DNA of 64,000 nucleotides. Origin: Dolomitihabitans soli. GTDB taxonomy: Bacteria; Actinomycetota; Actinomycetes; Streptosporangiales; Streptosporangiaceae. The position numbers were made by a program, and so were the translations under genes. Under the pieces are notes generated by a model. The model did not search any database and had not been told where the DNA came from. It saw nothing but the letters and a program-made list of their open reading frames with translations. Shown here in pieces: positions 35,411-43,700 of the stretch. The stretch's first letter is position 1; each line of letters opens with the position of its first letter. The DNA is taken from NCBI RefSeq assembly GCF_022213955.1, contig NZ_JAKNTW010000002.1, positions 558,001-622,000 on the forward strand. The letters are read 5' to 3'.

Positions 35411-35721
35411 CGCACTGCGCGGCGCTACCGTCGAAGCCAGGACAGACCCTTTAGACCGACCATGGCGCGCATTGAATGGCACATGCTAAGAGCAAGCCTG
35501 ATTCGCACTGGCAGTAGGAGTTACAACAGATCGGCGCAAGTGGCTACCTGCTGGTCGTTCACGTGCGACGATCGGAAGCTCAGACAGCTAGGCACCAGAC
35601 AAATGCCTCACATCTGGAGCTTATTATGCTCGGTCCGTGACCGTTTCTTGACTGTAGCTTGGTATCCGTCGGATGCTGAGCTGAGGCATGTCCCGGTGCC
35701 CCGGCGTGGAGGGAATGTCTG
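35411..35721. other. No supported gene
   Basis: One plus-strand frame (35462-35815) crosses this interval, but it runs into the methyltransferase in another phase and has poor codon bias. Probably the promoter region of the five-gene operon that starts at 35722. Confidence 0.4.
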
Positions 35722-36471
35722 GTGCAGAGTGACGTCACGCGGGCTCATTACGACCGTTTGGCCGATACCTATGACGAAAACTGGGCCTACAGCCCTGAGT
35801 TCATCGCATGGATGACCAGCGGCATCCTCGCGCGGTTGAAGCTCGCCCGAGCCGATCGCGTGCTAGATGTGGGATGCGGAACCGGCCTGTACTCCTGTGG
35901 CCTCGCGGAGCAGGCTGACGTGGTGGTCTGTACCGACCCCTCCAGCGGAATGCTGGCCCAGCTTCCCAACGATGAGCGCCTCCTCCCTGTGCATGCGGGA
36001 GCCGAAGACCTCACCCAGGGACGGGTACGGCTGCCGCACGATGGCTACGACGCCATCCTTCTCAAAGAAGTGGTTCACCATCTCCCCGACCCATCCCAGG
36101 TCCTCTCCGATCTCAGCGGACTCTTACGGCCGGGCGGCCGGATCCTCGTGGTGATGCTGCCAATGAGCATCGGCTACCCCCTGTTCGACGCCGCGCTGCG
36201 ACTCTTCCAGGAACGGCAACCGGACCCGCAGGCCATCGCCACCGCCCTCACCGACGCCGGACTGAACGCCGACCTCACCTACGAGGAGTTCCCCCTCGCC
36301 TTCACCGTCGAGCGCTACGCCCGAATGGTCCGCAGCCGCTACATGTCGCTGCTGTCCAGCTTCGACGATGCGCAGATCGAGGAGGGCATCGCGGAGATCC
36401 GCCGCCGGCATCCCGGCCCCGAACTCCGCTTCCCCGATCGATTCGCCTTCGTCACAGGAGTGAAGGCATGA
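35722..36471 (+). CDS. SAM-dependent methyltransferase, first gene of the NACHT operon
   Basis: A 249-residue class I methyltransferase from GTG 35722: RVLDVGCGTGLYSCGLAEQA (motif I), VVCTDPSSGMLAQLP, DAILLKEVVHHLPDPSQVLS and LRPGGRILVVMLP. Its stop overlaps the next ATG (ATGA at 36468-36471), the first of four such overlaps, so it belongs to the NACHT operon. The substrate is unknown; in a defence context it could modify a host or phage molecule or protect self. Confidence 0.85.
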   Translation: MQSDVTRAHYDRLADTYDENWAYSPEFIAWMTSGILARLKLARADRVLDVGCGTGLYSCGLAEQADVVVCTDPSSGMLAQLPNDERLLPVHAGAEDLTQGRVRLPHDGYDAILLKEVVHHLPDPSQVLSDLSGLLRPGGRILVVMLPMSIGYPLFDAALRLFQERQPDPQAIATALTDAGLNADLTYEEFPLAFTVERYARMVRSRYMSLLSSFDDAQIEEGIAEIRRRHPGPELRFPDRFAFVTGVKA

Positions 36472-37835
36472 GCAACGTGGAGATCGACACCCGGCTACAC
36501 CAGCTCCGCAACGAGCTGGACGACCACTCCCGGGTAGCCAGCCACCTCGGCCTGGACTTCGAACGCCCGATCAAATCCATCGGCGACGGCTACCCCGAGA
36601 ACGCGATCGCCCTGGTCGGCAAAATCACCGAACGGATCCTCAAACAACTCTGGCGCCACCACAACATCCCCGGCGACCCCGGCGGCAAAGCCCTCAACGA
36701 ACTGATCAAAGGCGCCCAGCCGTACATCCCCAGCAGCAACGTCCTCGACGCACTCCGAGACGTACAACGGCTACGCAACCGCTCCACCCACGACGGCTAC
36801 GAAATCGCCGACGAGGATGGCCTCACCGCGGTCCGCCGGCTGCTGGACGTACTGGCGTGGTTCAGCAGCACCGGCAGCGGCATCCTCAGCGGCGACGTAC
36901 CCAAACTCGCCCCCGAAGTGGCCGTCAAAGCCGAGTTCCTCGCCGGGCTGTACCTGACGCTGGACTTCAAGCCGGTCAAACGCTTCGAACTCTCCCGCAA
37001 CACCCTCTACCAGCTGTTCTTCCGCGAACACGGCCTCCGCAGCGAATACATCGAACTACTCCTGAGCAAGAACGTCGACGATGTCATCCAAGTCCTGGAC
37101 GCCACCGGCGGCGAGCTGCTGCAAACAAAGCTCCCCAAACTCACCCGCTTCCTGATCCTGGACGAACACGACAACGGTCAGGCTCCCAGCCCGCTGAGCG
37201 AGGACTACCGGGTCCTCACCTACGAGCGGTTCATGGACGCCTTCGTCGACCTGGACCGGCACCTCACCGACGTCATCAGCGCCTACCCCGCCCTGATCGG
37301 CCCAGAAGCGCTCACCGTCTCCGGCGATCTGCTCACCACCGACGAACGCACCGGCGAACAGCAGATCTCCAAAGTCGGCGCCGCCCACCAACTCCTGGAC
37401 GAAGTAGCCGCCACCGGCGGAAACCTCCTCATCGTCGGCCGCTCAGGCAGCGGCAAAACCACCCTGCTCAAACAACTCGTCGCCCGCTCGGCGACCGCGA
37501 GCCGCCGCCGATACCGCTTCTACCTCGACATGAGCCTCAAACGACACGACGAGGACTTCCGCGAGTTCCTCACCCGCACCCTCGCCCCATACATGACGGT
37601 GGAAAGCGGCTACGTCTTCAAGGTCTTCCACTACTTCGCCCGCTCCGGATCGGTGCTGTGCGCGCTGGACGGCATCGACGAAGCCGTCCCCTCCATGACC
37701 CAGGCCGGGTTCCTGGAACTGTTCACCGAACTCGCCCAGGTCCTATCCGCCGAATCCGCGGTCATCACCACCTCCCGCGTCTCCTTCCTCGAAGATTCCC
37801 CCCAGGTCCGGCGCCTGCTGGACGGCACCCCATGA
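36468..37835 (+). CDS. HEPN-NACHT STAND NTPase
   Basis: A 455-residue protein. Residues about 15-130 are a HEPN/DUF4145-like helical domain with R103-N-R-S-T-H108 (the RNxxxH RNase motif). A second helical block follows (150-290), then a NACHT NTPase: Walker A GRSGSGKTTLLKQL (about 324-337), LYRFYLDMSLKRHD-like sensor, Walker B LCALDGIDEAVP (about 396-406) and an arginine-rich helix (AVITTSRVSFLED). It ends at residue 455 while typical NACHT proteins run on, and the next gene (overlap ATGA) supplies the missing helices, so the NLR appears split in two polypeptides. Expected role: sense invasion, oligomerise and cut RNA. Confidence 0.8.
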   Translation: MSNVEIDTRLHQLRNELDDHSRVASHLGLDFERPIKSIGDGYPENAIALVGKITERILKQLWRHHNIPGDPGGKALNELIKGAQPYIPSSNVLDALRDVQRLRNRSTHDGYEIADEDGLTAVRRLLDVLAWFSSTGSGILSGDVPKLAPEVAVKAEFLAGLYLTLDFKPVKRFELSRNTLYQLFFREHGLRSEYIELLLSKNVDDVIQVLDATGGELLQTKLPKLTRFLILDEHDNGQAPSPLSEDYRVLTYERFMDAFVDLDRHLTDVISAYPALIGPEALTVSGDLLTTDERTGEQQISKVGAAHQLLDEVAATGGNLLIVGRSGSGKTTLLKQLVARSATASRRRYRFYLDMSLKRHDEDFREFLTRTLAPYMTVESGYVFKVFHYFARSGSVLCALDGIDEAVPSMTQAGFLELFTELAQVLSAESAVITTSRVSFLEDSPQVRRLLDGTP

Positions 37836-39100
37836 TCTCCGAGAAACTCGTCCAGCAGCTGCACGCCCAGGGCGTGAACCCACTGCTCGTCCCCCGCTTC
37901 TCCGCGCTGCGCCTGCACGACGTCACCACCACCGCCGCGACCCCGCTGGAGTTACGCCTGGCCGAGGCACTCGACCGCCCCCCTGGCGACCTTCCGCATC
38001 TGGCCGATCTGGCCTGGCAGCACATCACCCAGGTGACCGGCTCAGCCGACCTGGCCCCGATCACCGCCTACTTCGGGTCGGCGTTCCTCCGCGACCAGGC
38101 CACGTTCAGCTTCGTCGACATCGTCAACCACCTGGGCATCGAGGTGTTCGAAGGCGGACGCCTGACCTACGACACCTTCCGCCTGTGGCCACTGTTCCGC
38201 CCGGCCGGCCCGTCCGAGGTGGCCTTCGCCCATTCGGCCTACCAGGAACTCCTCGCCGCCGAATACCTCCGCCACCCACCCAACCTCGACTCCGCCCCCA
38301 CCACCCCGCGGCTGACCGAGCAGGTACGCGAGTTCCTCCACCGCCGATCCCAACCACCCCCCGACCCGGCCGGGGACTGCGTGCTGCCCACCGGAACGTA
38401 CCTGGTCGGACCGAGCCACCACCTCATGCTCAAACGCATCGACCAACCGGTCCGCTTCGACCGGTTCCCCGTCACCGTCGCCCGCTACAACCAGTTCCTG
38501 CAAGCCGTACGGCGCGACGGCTCCCAGCAATGGGACCACCCCGACAAACCCGCCGAGTTCTCCCACGAACCCTGGCAAGAACGCCTCCGCCTGCAGGACT
38601 ACTTCACCAACCCCGCCTACGCAGACCACCCGGCGATCTGCATCAACTACTGGAGCGCCTACGCCTACGCCCGCTTCGACGGCAAACGCCTCCCCACCAG
38701 CCTGGAATGGGAAGCCGCCGCCCGAGGCACCGACGGCCGGCTGTTCCCCTGGGGCGACCACATCGACCTGAACCTGGTCAACTCCGCCGACACCTGGAGC
38801 GGCCGCCCACTGATCACCTACGAAGCATGGCGGGAAGAACTCGACCGCGGCCGGCTCGGCCAAGCCATGCCCGGCCCCGTCGACGCCCACCCCGGCAACA
38901 TCTCCCCCTTCGGCATCCGCGAAATGGCCGGCAACGTCTGGGAGATCACCGGCACCGTACTGCACGACCTCAACGAAGTGATCATCTGCGGCGGCTCCTA
39001 CGACAACCCCTTCCGCGCCCTGCAAACCTCCAGCAAGGGCCTGTCCCGCAGACGCGGCTGCAGCAACGCGGTCGGCTTCCGATGCGTGGAGGACCTGTGA
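37832..39100 (+). CDS. NACHT helical extension fused to FGE/SUMF1-like sensor domain
   Basis: A 422-residue protein overlapping the NACHT gene by ATGA. Residues 1-165 resemble the winged/helical region that normally follows a NACHT core (SALRLHDVTTTAATPLELRL, YFGSAFLRDQATFSFVDIVN, FAHSAYQELLAAEYLRHPP). Residues about 185-422 are a formylglycine-generating-enzyme/C-lectin fold (FPVTVARYNQFLQAVR, HPAICINYWSAYAYARFDGK, RLPTSLEWEAAARGTDGRLF, NISPFGIREMAGNVWEITGT, GFRCVEDL). In NLR-like systems this fold often serves as a ligand-binding sensor. The catalytic cysteines of true FGE are not evident (C-N-A-V-G-F-R only), favouring binding over catalysis. Confidence 0.8.
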   Translation: MISEKLVQQLHAQGVNPLLVPRFSALRLHDVTTTAATPLELRLAEALDRPPGDLPHLADLAWQHITQVTGSADLAPITAYFGSAFLRDQATFSFVDIVNHLGIEVFEGGRLTYDTFRLWPLFRPAGPSEVAFAHSAYQELLAAEYLRHPPNLDSAPTTPRLTEQVREFLHRRSQPPPDPAGDCVLPTGTYLVGPSHHLMLKRIDQPVRFDRFPVTVARYNQFLQAVRRDGSQQWDHPDKPAEFSHEPWQERLRLQDYFTNPAYADHPAICINYWSAYAYARFDGKRLPTSLEWEAAARGTDGRLFPWGDHIDLNLVNSADTWSGRPLITYEAWREELDRGRLGQAMPGPVDAHPGNISPFGIREMAGNVWEITGTVLHDLNEVIICGGSYDNPFRALQTSSKGLSRRRGCSNAVGFRCVEDL

Positions 39101-39369
39101 CCAGCAACGACCCCGCCCAGCGGTTCGGCCACATCGTCGACCGCATGCCCCTAGGCAGCGGAACCGGCGGCCGCCAAGGCACCTACATCGTCCGCGACGC
39201 CGACACCGGCGACCACTGCTCCTTCATGTACGCCGACATCGTCACCGAAGGATTCCGCACCATCCGCACCGGCGAACGCGTCCGCTTCACCACCGACCCC
39301 GCCAACCCCGAACACGCGCGCTACGTCGTCCGCCTGGACCTCCCCGACGTCGAGGACTACTACCGGTGA
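39097..39369 (+). CDS. Small OB-fold-like protein
   Basis: A 90-residue protein starting with GTG that overlaps the previous stop (GTGA at 39097-39100). The pattern FGHIVDRMPLGSGTGGRQGT, GDHCSFMYADIVTEGFRTIR, GERVRFTTDP resembles a cold-shock/OB nucleic-acid-binding fold. It may bind RNA or ssDNA for the system. The overlap with both neighbours fixes it in the operon. Confidence 0.7.
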   Translation: MTSNDPAQRFGHIVDRMPLGSGTGGRQGTYIVRDADTGDHCSFMYADIVTEGFRTIRTGERVRFTTDPANPEHARYVVRLDLPDVEDYYR

Positions 39370-40583
39370 CCCGACTCGCCCGCCAAACCCTCATCGTCAT
39401 CTACGAAGCCCGCTTCCCCAACACACCCACCTGGACCCCGGGCCCGCTGATCTTCCAGCACCGCCACGTCCGCTCCACCACCCAGGCCCGCAGCGACTAC
39501 TACAGCGCCAAAGCCGCCCGCATCCTGTACGGCACCGCCGACCAGCCACGCCGCTGGCACAACCCCGCCACCCACACCACCGGCGACATCACCATCACCG
39601 GAGTCGAACTCCTCCGCGCCACCGACCAACCCGACGCACCCGGACTCATCGCCATCCACCTGCGCCCCCGACCAGGAACCCTCATCGAACTACTCCGCTC
39701 CCTGGCCGGACGCCGCGACGCACCCCCACCCGGCTTCGATCCCCAAGACCTCCTCGACGGACAAGCCAAAGTCGAAAGCGGCGGCCGCCCGTTCACCGTC
39801 TCCTTCATCACCCCAGCCGGCCAAGGCCTGCCACGGCTCTACCGCCACCCCCGCTACTGGCGCTGGCCCGCCCCCAGCCAATGGCTGTGGGCCATGGCCT
39901 CCCGCACCACCCACACCGACTACCCACCCGACCCCAAGAACCTCGAACCCGCCGACGCAGACGTCATCCGGCTCTCCATCGACTGGCACGCCGTCGTCCT
40001 ACGCGACGCCATGGCCGTCACCGGCCTACGCCCCGACCAAGGCGCAGGCGACACCTTCTTCGGCTACGCCGACCTCTACCTACGCTCCATCTACCTCGAC
40101 GCCATCCTGCTCGGCATCCTCCAAAACCAGGCCCTCACCCAGCTCGAAGCCCGAATGACCACAGCCCTGGACTCCTCCATGGCCACCACCATGACCCACC
40201 TCGAACGCGAGGTCAGCACCTTCCGCCACCAACTCTGGTCCCAGCACCTGACCCCCCGCAGAGCCCCCAACCAACTCCTGGCCGCCTACCAACGCGAACA
40301 CGCCCTACGAGAACGCTTCGAACAGATCCTCACCGAAATCAGCGACTACAACCGGCTCACCCGCGACGACGAAACCCAACGAGTCAACAGCGCCGTCGTC
40401 CTGTTCACCCTCGTCACCGTCCCCGCCGGCATCGCCCTCGCCCTCCTACAAGTCCTCGAAACCCAAGACCCCCGACTCATCACCACCATCATCGCCACCT
40501 GCCTCATCCTGACCGCCCTACTCCTGCGAACCCGCTCCGCCCGCCTCGCACTCCACGCCCTCCGCCGCAGATTCACGCCCTGA
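39366..40583 (+). CDS. Two-helix membrane protein, likely effector of the NACHT operon
   Basis: A 405-residue protein starting with GTG inside the previous stop (GTGA). An N-terminal mixed domain (1-240) is followed by a long coiled region (245-340: MTTALDSSMATTMTHLEREV, EHALRERFEQILTEISDYNR) and two closing membrane helices (VNSAVVLFTLVTVPAGIALA and LITTIIATCLILTALLL). The shape is that of a CorA-like/2TM pore effector, as used for membrane depolarisation in NLR and CBASS-type immunity (inference). Last gene of the 4-bp-overlap chain; the region to 40813 has no gene. Confidence 0.75.
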   Translation: MTRLARQTLIVIYEARFPNTPTWTPGPLIFQHRHVRSTTQARSDYYSAKAARILYGTADQPRRWHNPATHTTGDITITGVELLRATDQPDAPGLIAIHLRPRPGTLIELLRSLAGRRDAPPPGFDPQDLLDGQAKVESGGRPFTVSFITPAGQGLPRLYRHPRYWRWPAPSQWLWAMASRTTHTDYPPDPKNLEPADADVIRLSIDWHAVVLRDAMAVTGLRPDQGAGDTFFGYADLYLRSIYLDAILLGILQNQALTQLEARMTTALDSSMATTMTHLEREVSTFRHQLWSQHLTPRRAPNQLLAAYQREHALRERFEQILTEISDYNRLTRDDETQRVNSAVVLFTLVTVPAGIALALLQVLETQDPRLITTIIATCLILTALLLRTRSARLALHALRRRFTP

Positions 40584-40813
40584 CTCAAGCTACGTTTCTC
40601 GAGCGCTCCAAGCTCAAGACTTACAGGCCCAAATTCCGAATGAGTTACCGATATCGAGTTCATCGTCAACCCGGCGCGAATCTAGCATGGCGTTCTGTTC
40701 AGCCTATCGACCGCATTCTCATACAAGGTCGAATTATTCCTTTGATGGTTACAGGTCGAATGCTCGCAAGGATTATGGGGTATCCGTAGAGGCGCTCCAG
40801 CTCAAGCCGTCGC

Positions 40814-41401
40814 TTGCGGCGCCTCTCGAAACCAACTGTGCAGCTATGGGATCCCGTCACCGGGCACCCCGTCTACGGTCCGCTCACCGGTCATACCAGC
40901 TGGGCGAACGCGGTGGCGGCGGTGCCACTCCCGGACGGGCGAACCCTGCTCGCCACCGGCGGCCAGGACGGGACGGTACAGCTGTGGGACCCTGCCACCG
41001 GCTGGCCCGTTGGTGAACCGTTCACCGGCCACACCGGCGCGGTGCTCGCGGTGGCAGCGGTGCCGATGCCGGACGGACGGACCCTGCTCGCCACCGGCAG
41101 CGACGACGGAACGGTGAGACTGTGGGCCCCCGTCACCGGCCACCCGGTCGGCGACCCGCTCATCGGCCACATCGGCGGGGTGCTCACGGTGGCGGCGTTG
41201 CCGATGCAGGACGGACGCACCCTGCTCGCCACCGGCGGCAAGGACAGGTCGGTCCGGCTATGGGATCCGGTCATTGGTCAGGCCGTCGCGTGTCTGAGCA
41301 TGGGGTTCGATTGCTGGGCGATGACGGGAGTGGAGGGCGCCCTAGTCGTGGCTGGCACAGGAATGGCGGTTCTGGTGTGGGCCGACGGCCCGGTGGCGTA
41401 A
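40814..41401 (+). pseudogene. Truncated WD40 repeat gene (inverted partial copy)
   Basis: 195 codons with three full WD40 units and a partial first one (VQLWDPVTGHPVYGPLTGHT; LLATGGQDGTVQLWDPATGW; VRLWAPVTGHPVGD), ending GMAVLVWADGPVA, the same end as the intact WD40 gene at 45213 (EMAVLVWSDGPVV). It lacks the N-terminal domain and about ten repeats and has no ribosome site, so it is a fragment. It lies in the opposite orientation to the intact gene. Confidence 0.75.
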
Positions 41402-41440
41402 CGCAGGAGATCGTTTTGGCGATGCGGTACGGCCGTAGCG

Positions 41441-41610
41441 GTGGGGCGGGCCCGAGCCGGTGGGGTGGCCGCTGCGGTTCCCGGGGTTCGCGCCGATGCT
41501 GCATGGGTTCGAGCCGTACACCGCGCTGGTGGCCAAAACACGGCAGACGGTGGCCGATCCGGCGGCCGTGGCAGAGTTTCTCAACGACTGCCGATTGTCG
41601 TCGCTGGACA
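41441..41610 (+). pseudogene. LCAT-like hydrolase N-terminal fragment (inverted copy)
   Basis: Reads GWPLRFPGFAPMLHGFEPYT and LVAKTRQTVADPAAVAEFLN, matching the minus-strand hydrolase near 44780-44950 (FPAFAPMLRGFEPYTALVAK). It directly follows the truncated WD40 copy, in the same order as the intact pair, and breaks off at about 41610, right where the caspase-STAND gene ends on the other strand. Confidence 0.75.
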
Positions 41611-41616
41611 GGTGGC

Positions 41617-43698
41617 TCATCCGGATCCAGGGTCGGGATAGGCGCCGGGGCCGGTGAGGAAGTGTTCGGCGAAGGTGCGGTGCGCGAGCCGGTAGACGCT
41701 CTGGCCAGCTTCGGCGTCCAGCATCACGTACGGGGCTGCCTGGTGGAGTAGGTGGTCGATGTCGAGTTCGGTAACGGGGTGCTCATGGTTGAGGGCGGTG
41801 GCCACGATGGTCCAGATGCCGTCGGTGCGGGGCAGGCCGCGGCCGCGGGATAGAGCGAGTGCTTCCAGCAGTGGGCGGGTGGCGGGCCGGTCGCGGGTGA
41901 GCCGGTCGACGGCGGCGGTAAACAACGCCCGGTGGTCCTGTTCCAGCAGGTCACGCAATTCCTGGTGGAATTCCGGGGCGAGCAGGTGCGGGGCGGCGAT
42001 GATCTCGTACACGGCCAGGCGGGCGTAAAGGAACTGCCGGTTCATGCCTTGGATGAGGGTGGCGGCACCGGTGACGGCGGCGTCGGTAGCGGCCAGGTAC
42101 CCCTGGTCGCGGGCGGTCGCCAGCCGCAATCGTACATACTCGCCGACCGCCTGGGGGTCGCGTTCCACGCGCAGCAACTCGGCGGTACGGCCCAGCGCGT
42201 CCAGCAGGTCCTCATCGGCGGTGTCGGGCAGGTCGGGGCCCTCCCGGGTGGAGGACCGGGTCCCGGCCACCACCCGCACCCCGGGCAGGGCGGCCACGCG
42301 GCGCAGGACGGACCCGGCGATGGAGATCGGGTCCTCGGCCTCGTCCAGCGCGTCGGCCAGCAGCGTGAACGGCCGTTTTGCGCTGCCCTGCCCGGCGCCG
42401 GAGCCCGTCCGATCGGCAAGGCCGGTGAGGAGCCATTCCACGTCGCCGCCGGGCCCGGTCCCGGCCGGGGGACGGCCCAGGCCGGTGTCGGCGGCGAGGC
42501 GTTCGATGAGGGTGGCGGTGTTCATCCCGGTCAGGTGAATCACGCTGTCGAAGCCGCTCTGGGGCGGAAATTCACCGGCGGGGGCCGGGGTGAGCAGCCG
42601 GTGGGCGATGAGCAGGTCGCGCAGCGGCGGGGTGGTGTGCACCAGGACGTGCCCGAGCAACGCCGACTTGCCCGACCCGGCCCGCCCAGTTACCACCAGC
42701 ATGCCGGTGTTCTTAGTGCGCAGCCAGACGGCGATTCGGGCCCGCTCGGCGTGTCGGCCGACGAAGTACCAGGCCAGTTCGCTCTGCTCACTATCGTGCG
42801 CGGTGGCCAGTTCGGCGCCTTGCGCCTTGGCCAGGAAATGGCTCCGCTGATCGGCGGGCAAGGCAGCGATGAAGGTCAGCAGCTGGGTGTACACCTCCAT
42901 GGTGGCGCTGACCGCGGTGGGCAGTACCCGCGCCGGGCGGCGGATCGGGTCGGCCCGATATAGCTCCAGCTCCGTCCCGCCGCTGTATTCCAGCCGGTCG
43001 CGGAGCTGGCGCAGCAGATCCTCGGGTTTGATCTCCACGTCGTTGACCAGGTAGGCGGCCAGCGCCCCGTCCAGTGCGGCGGCGAACGCGCCGAGTTCCC
43101 CAGCACCGTCCGGGGCGCCGACTCCGAGCACCGCGCACCGGATCGGCCGTTCCCGCGAGCGGATCAGTTCAGCGGCGACCAAGTCGGCGAACCGGGCGCC
43201 GCCGCAGGCCTCGATCACCACGATCGCCCACGCCCCCTCCCGCTCCTGACGGTGCCGAATCCACTCGGTGATGACAAAGTCAGCGATCTTGACCGGGTCG
43301 ATGCCGCCCAGGCGCATCGGGTCCGGGGAGTCGTAGATGGCCAGCCATGCGCCTTGGTCATCGACGCTGCCGTGCCCGGCCCAGAACAGCACCGATCCGT
43401 CCAGCGGCCGGCCGGAGCGGGTCCATGCTTGCAGCCGCCCGGTGACGGCGGCGAAGTCACGTGCTCCTCCGGCTGGCACCGGCCACGCCACCGGGTCACC
43501 GCCGATGCCGGTCAGCGTCTCCTCCACCCGCGCCGCGCACGCGTCAGCCGGTAACGGCGGGTAGGAGGGGGTGGCGTAGTCGCTGTGCGGTAGCGACACC
43601 ACGGCGAACAACGGCTTCGTGTCCTGCGCGTTGCCGGGGGGGCCGTCGCCTGGCTTGTTGTCGGGATAGCCGGGTGCGGGGGTCGTGGTGCTTGGCAT
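41617..43698 (-). CDS. Caspase-like protease - STAND ATPase
   Basis: 693 residues from ATG 43698, 2 bp after the hydrolase stop. N-terminal caspase/CHAT-like fold: strand LFAVVSLPHSDYATPSYPPL, His motif LFWAGHGSVDDQGAWLAI (His about 108) and Cys motif AIVVIEACGGARFADLV (Cys about 164). Then a STAND ATPase: GRHAERARIAVWL, Walker A TGRAGSGKSALLGHVLVH (about 339), Walker B FTLLADALDEAED (about 449), GTRSST. It ends soon after YRLAHRTFAEHFL, where homologues continue into a helical block and WD40 repeats; those parts are found in the separate gene at 45213-47702. Expected role: an NLR-like sensor whose protease fires on activation. Confidence 0.85.
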   Translation of the reverse strand: MPSTTTPAPGYPDNKPGDGPPGNAQDTKPLFAVVSLPHSDYATPSYPPLPADACAARVEETLTGIGGDPVAWPVPAGGARDFAAVTGRLQAWTRSGRPLDGSVLFWAGHGSVDDQGAWLAIYDSPDPMRLGGIDPVKIADFVITEWIRHRQEREGAWAIVVIEACGGARFADLVAAELIRSRERPIRCAVLGVGAPDGAGELGAFAAALDGALAAYLVNDVEIKPEDLLRQLRDRLEYSGGTELELYRADPIRRPARVLPTAVSATMEVYTQLLTFIAALPADQRSHFLAKAQGAELATAHDSEQSELAWYFVGRHAERARIAVWLRTKNTGMLVVTGRAGSGKSALLGHVLVHTTPPLRDLLIAHRLLTPAPAGEFPPQSGFDSVIHLTGMNTATLIERLAADTGLGRPPAGTGPGGDVEWLLTGLADRTGSGAGQGSAKRPFTLLADALDEAEDPISIAGSVLRRVAALPGVRVVAGTRSSTREGPDLPDTADEDLLDALGRTAELLRVERDPQAVGEYVRLRLATARDQGYLAATDAAVTGAATLIQGMNRQFLYARLAVYEIIAAPHLLAPEFHQELRDLLEQDHRALFTAAVDRLTRDRPATRPLLEALALSRGRGLPRTDGIWTIVATALNHEHPVTELDIDHLLHQAAPYVMLDAEAGQSVYRLAHRTFAEHFLTGPGAYPDPGSG

Positions 43699-43700
43699 GC

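Noticed and set aside
36857-37831. Upstream extension of the helical-FGE reading frame
   Set aside because: The frame is open, but here it overlaps the NACHT gene and reads Arg/Pro-rich noise; ATG 37832 with the ATGA overlap is the real start.
41932-42963. 343-codon plus-strand frame opposite the caspase-STAND gene
   Set aside because: Antisense shadow without domains.
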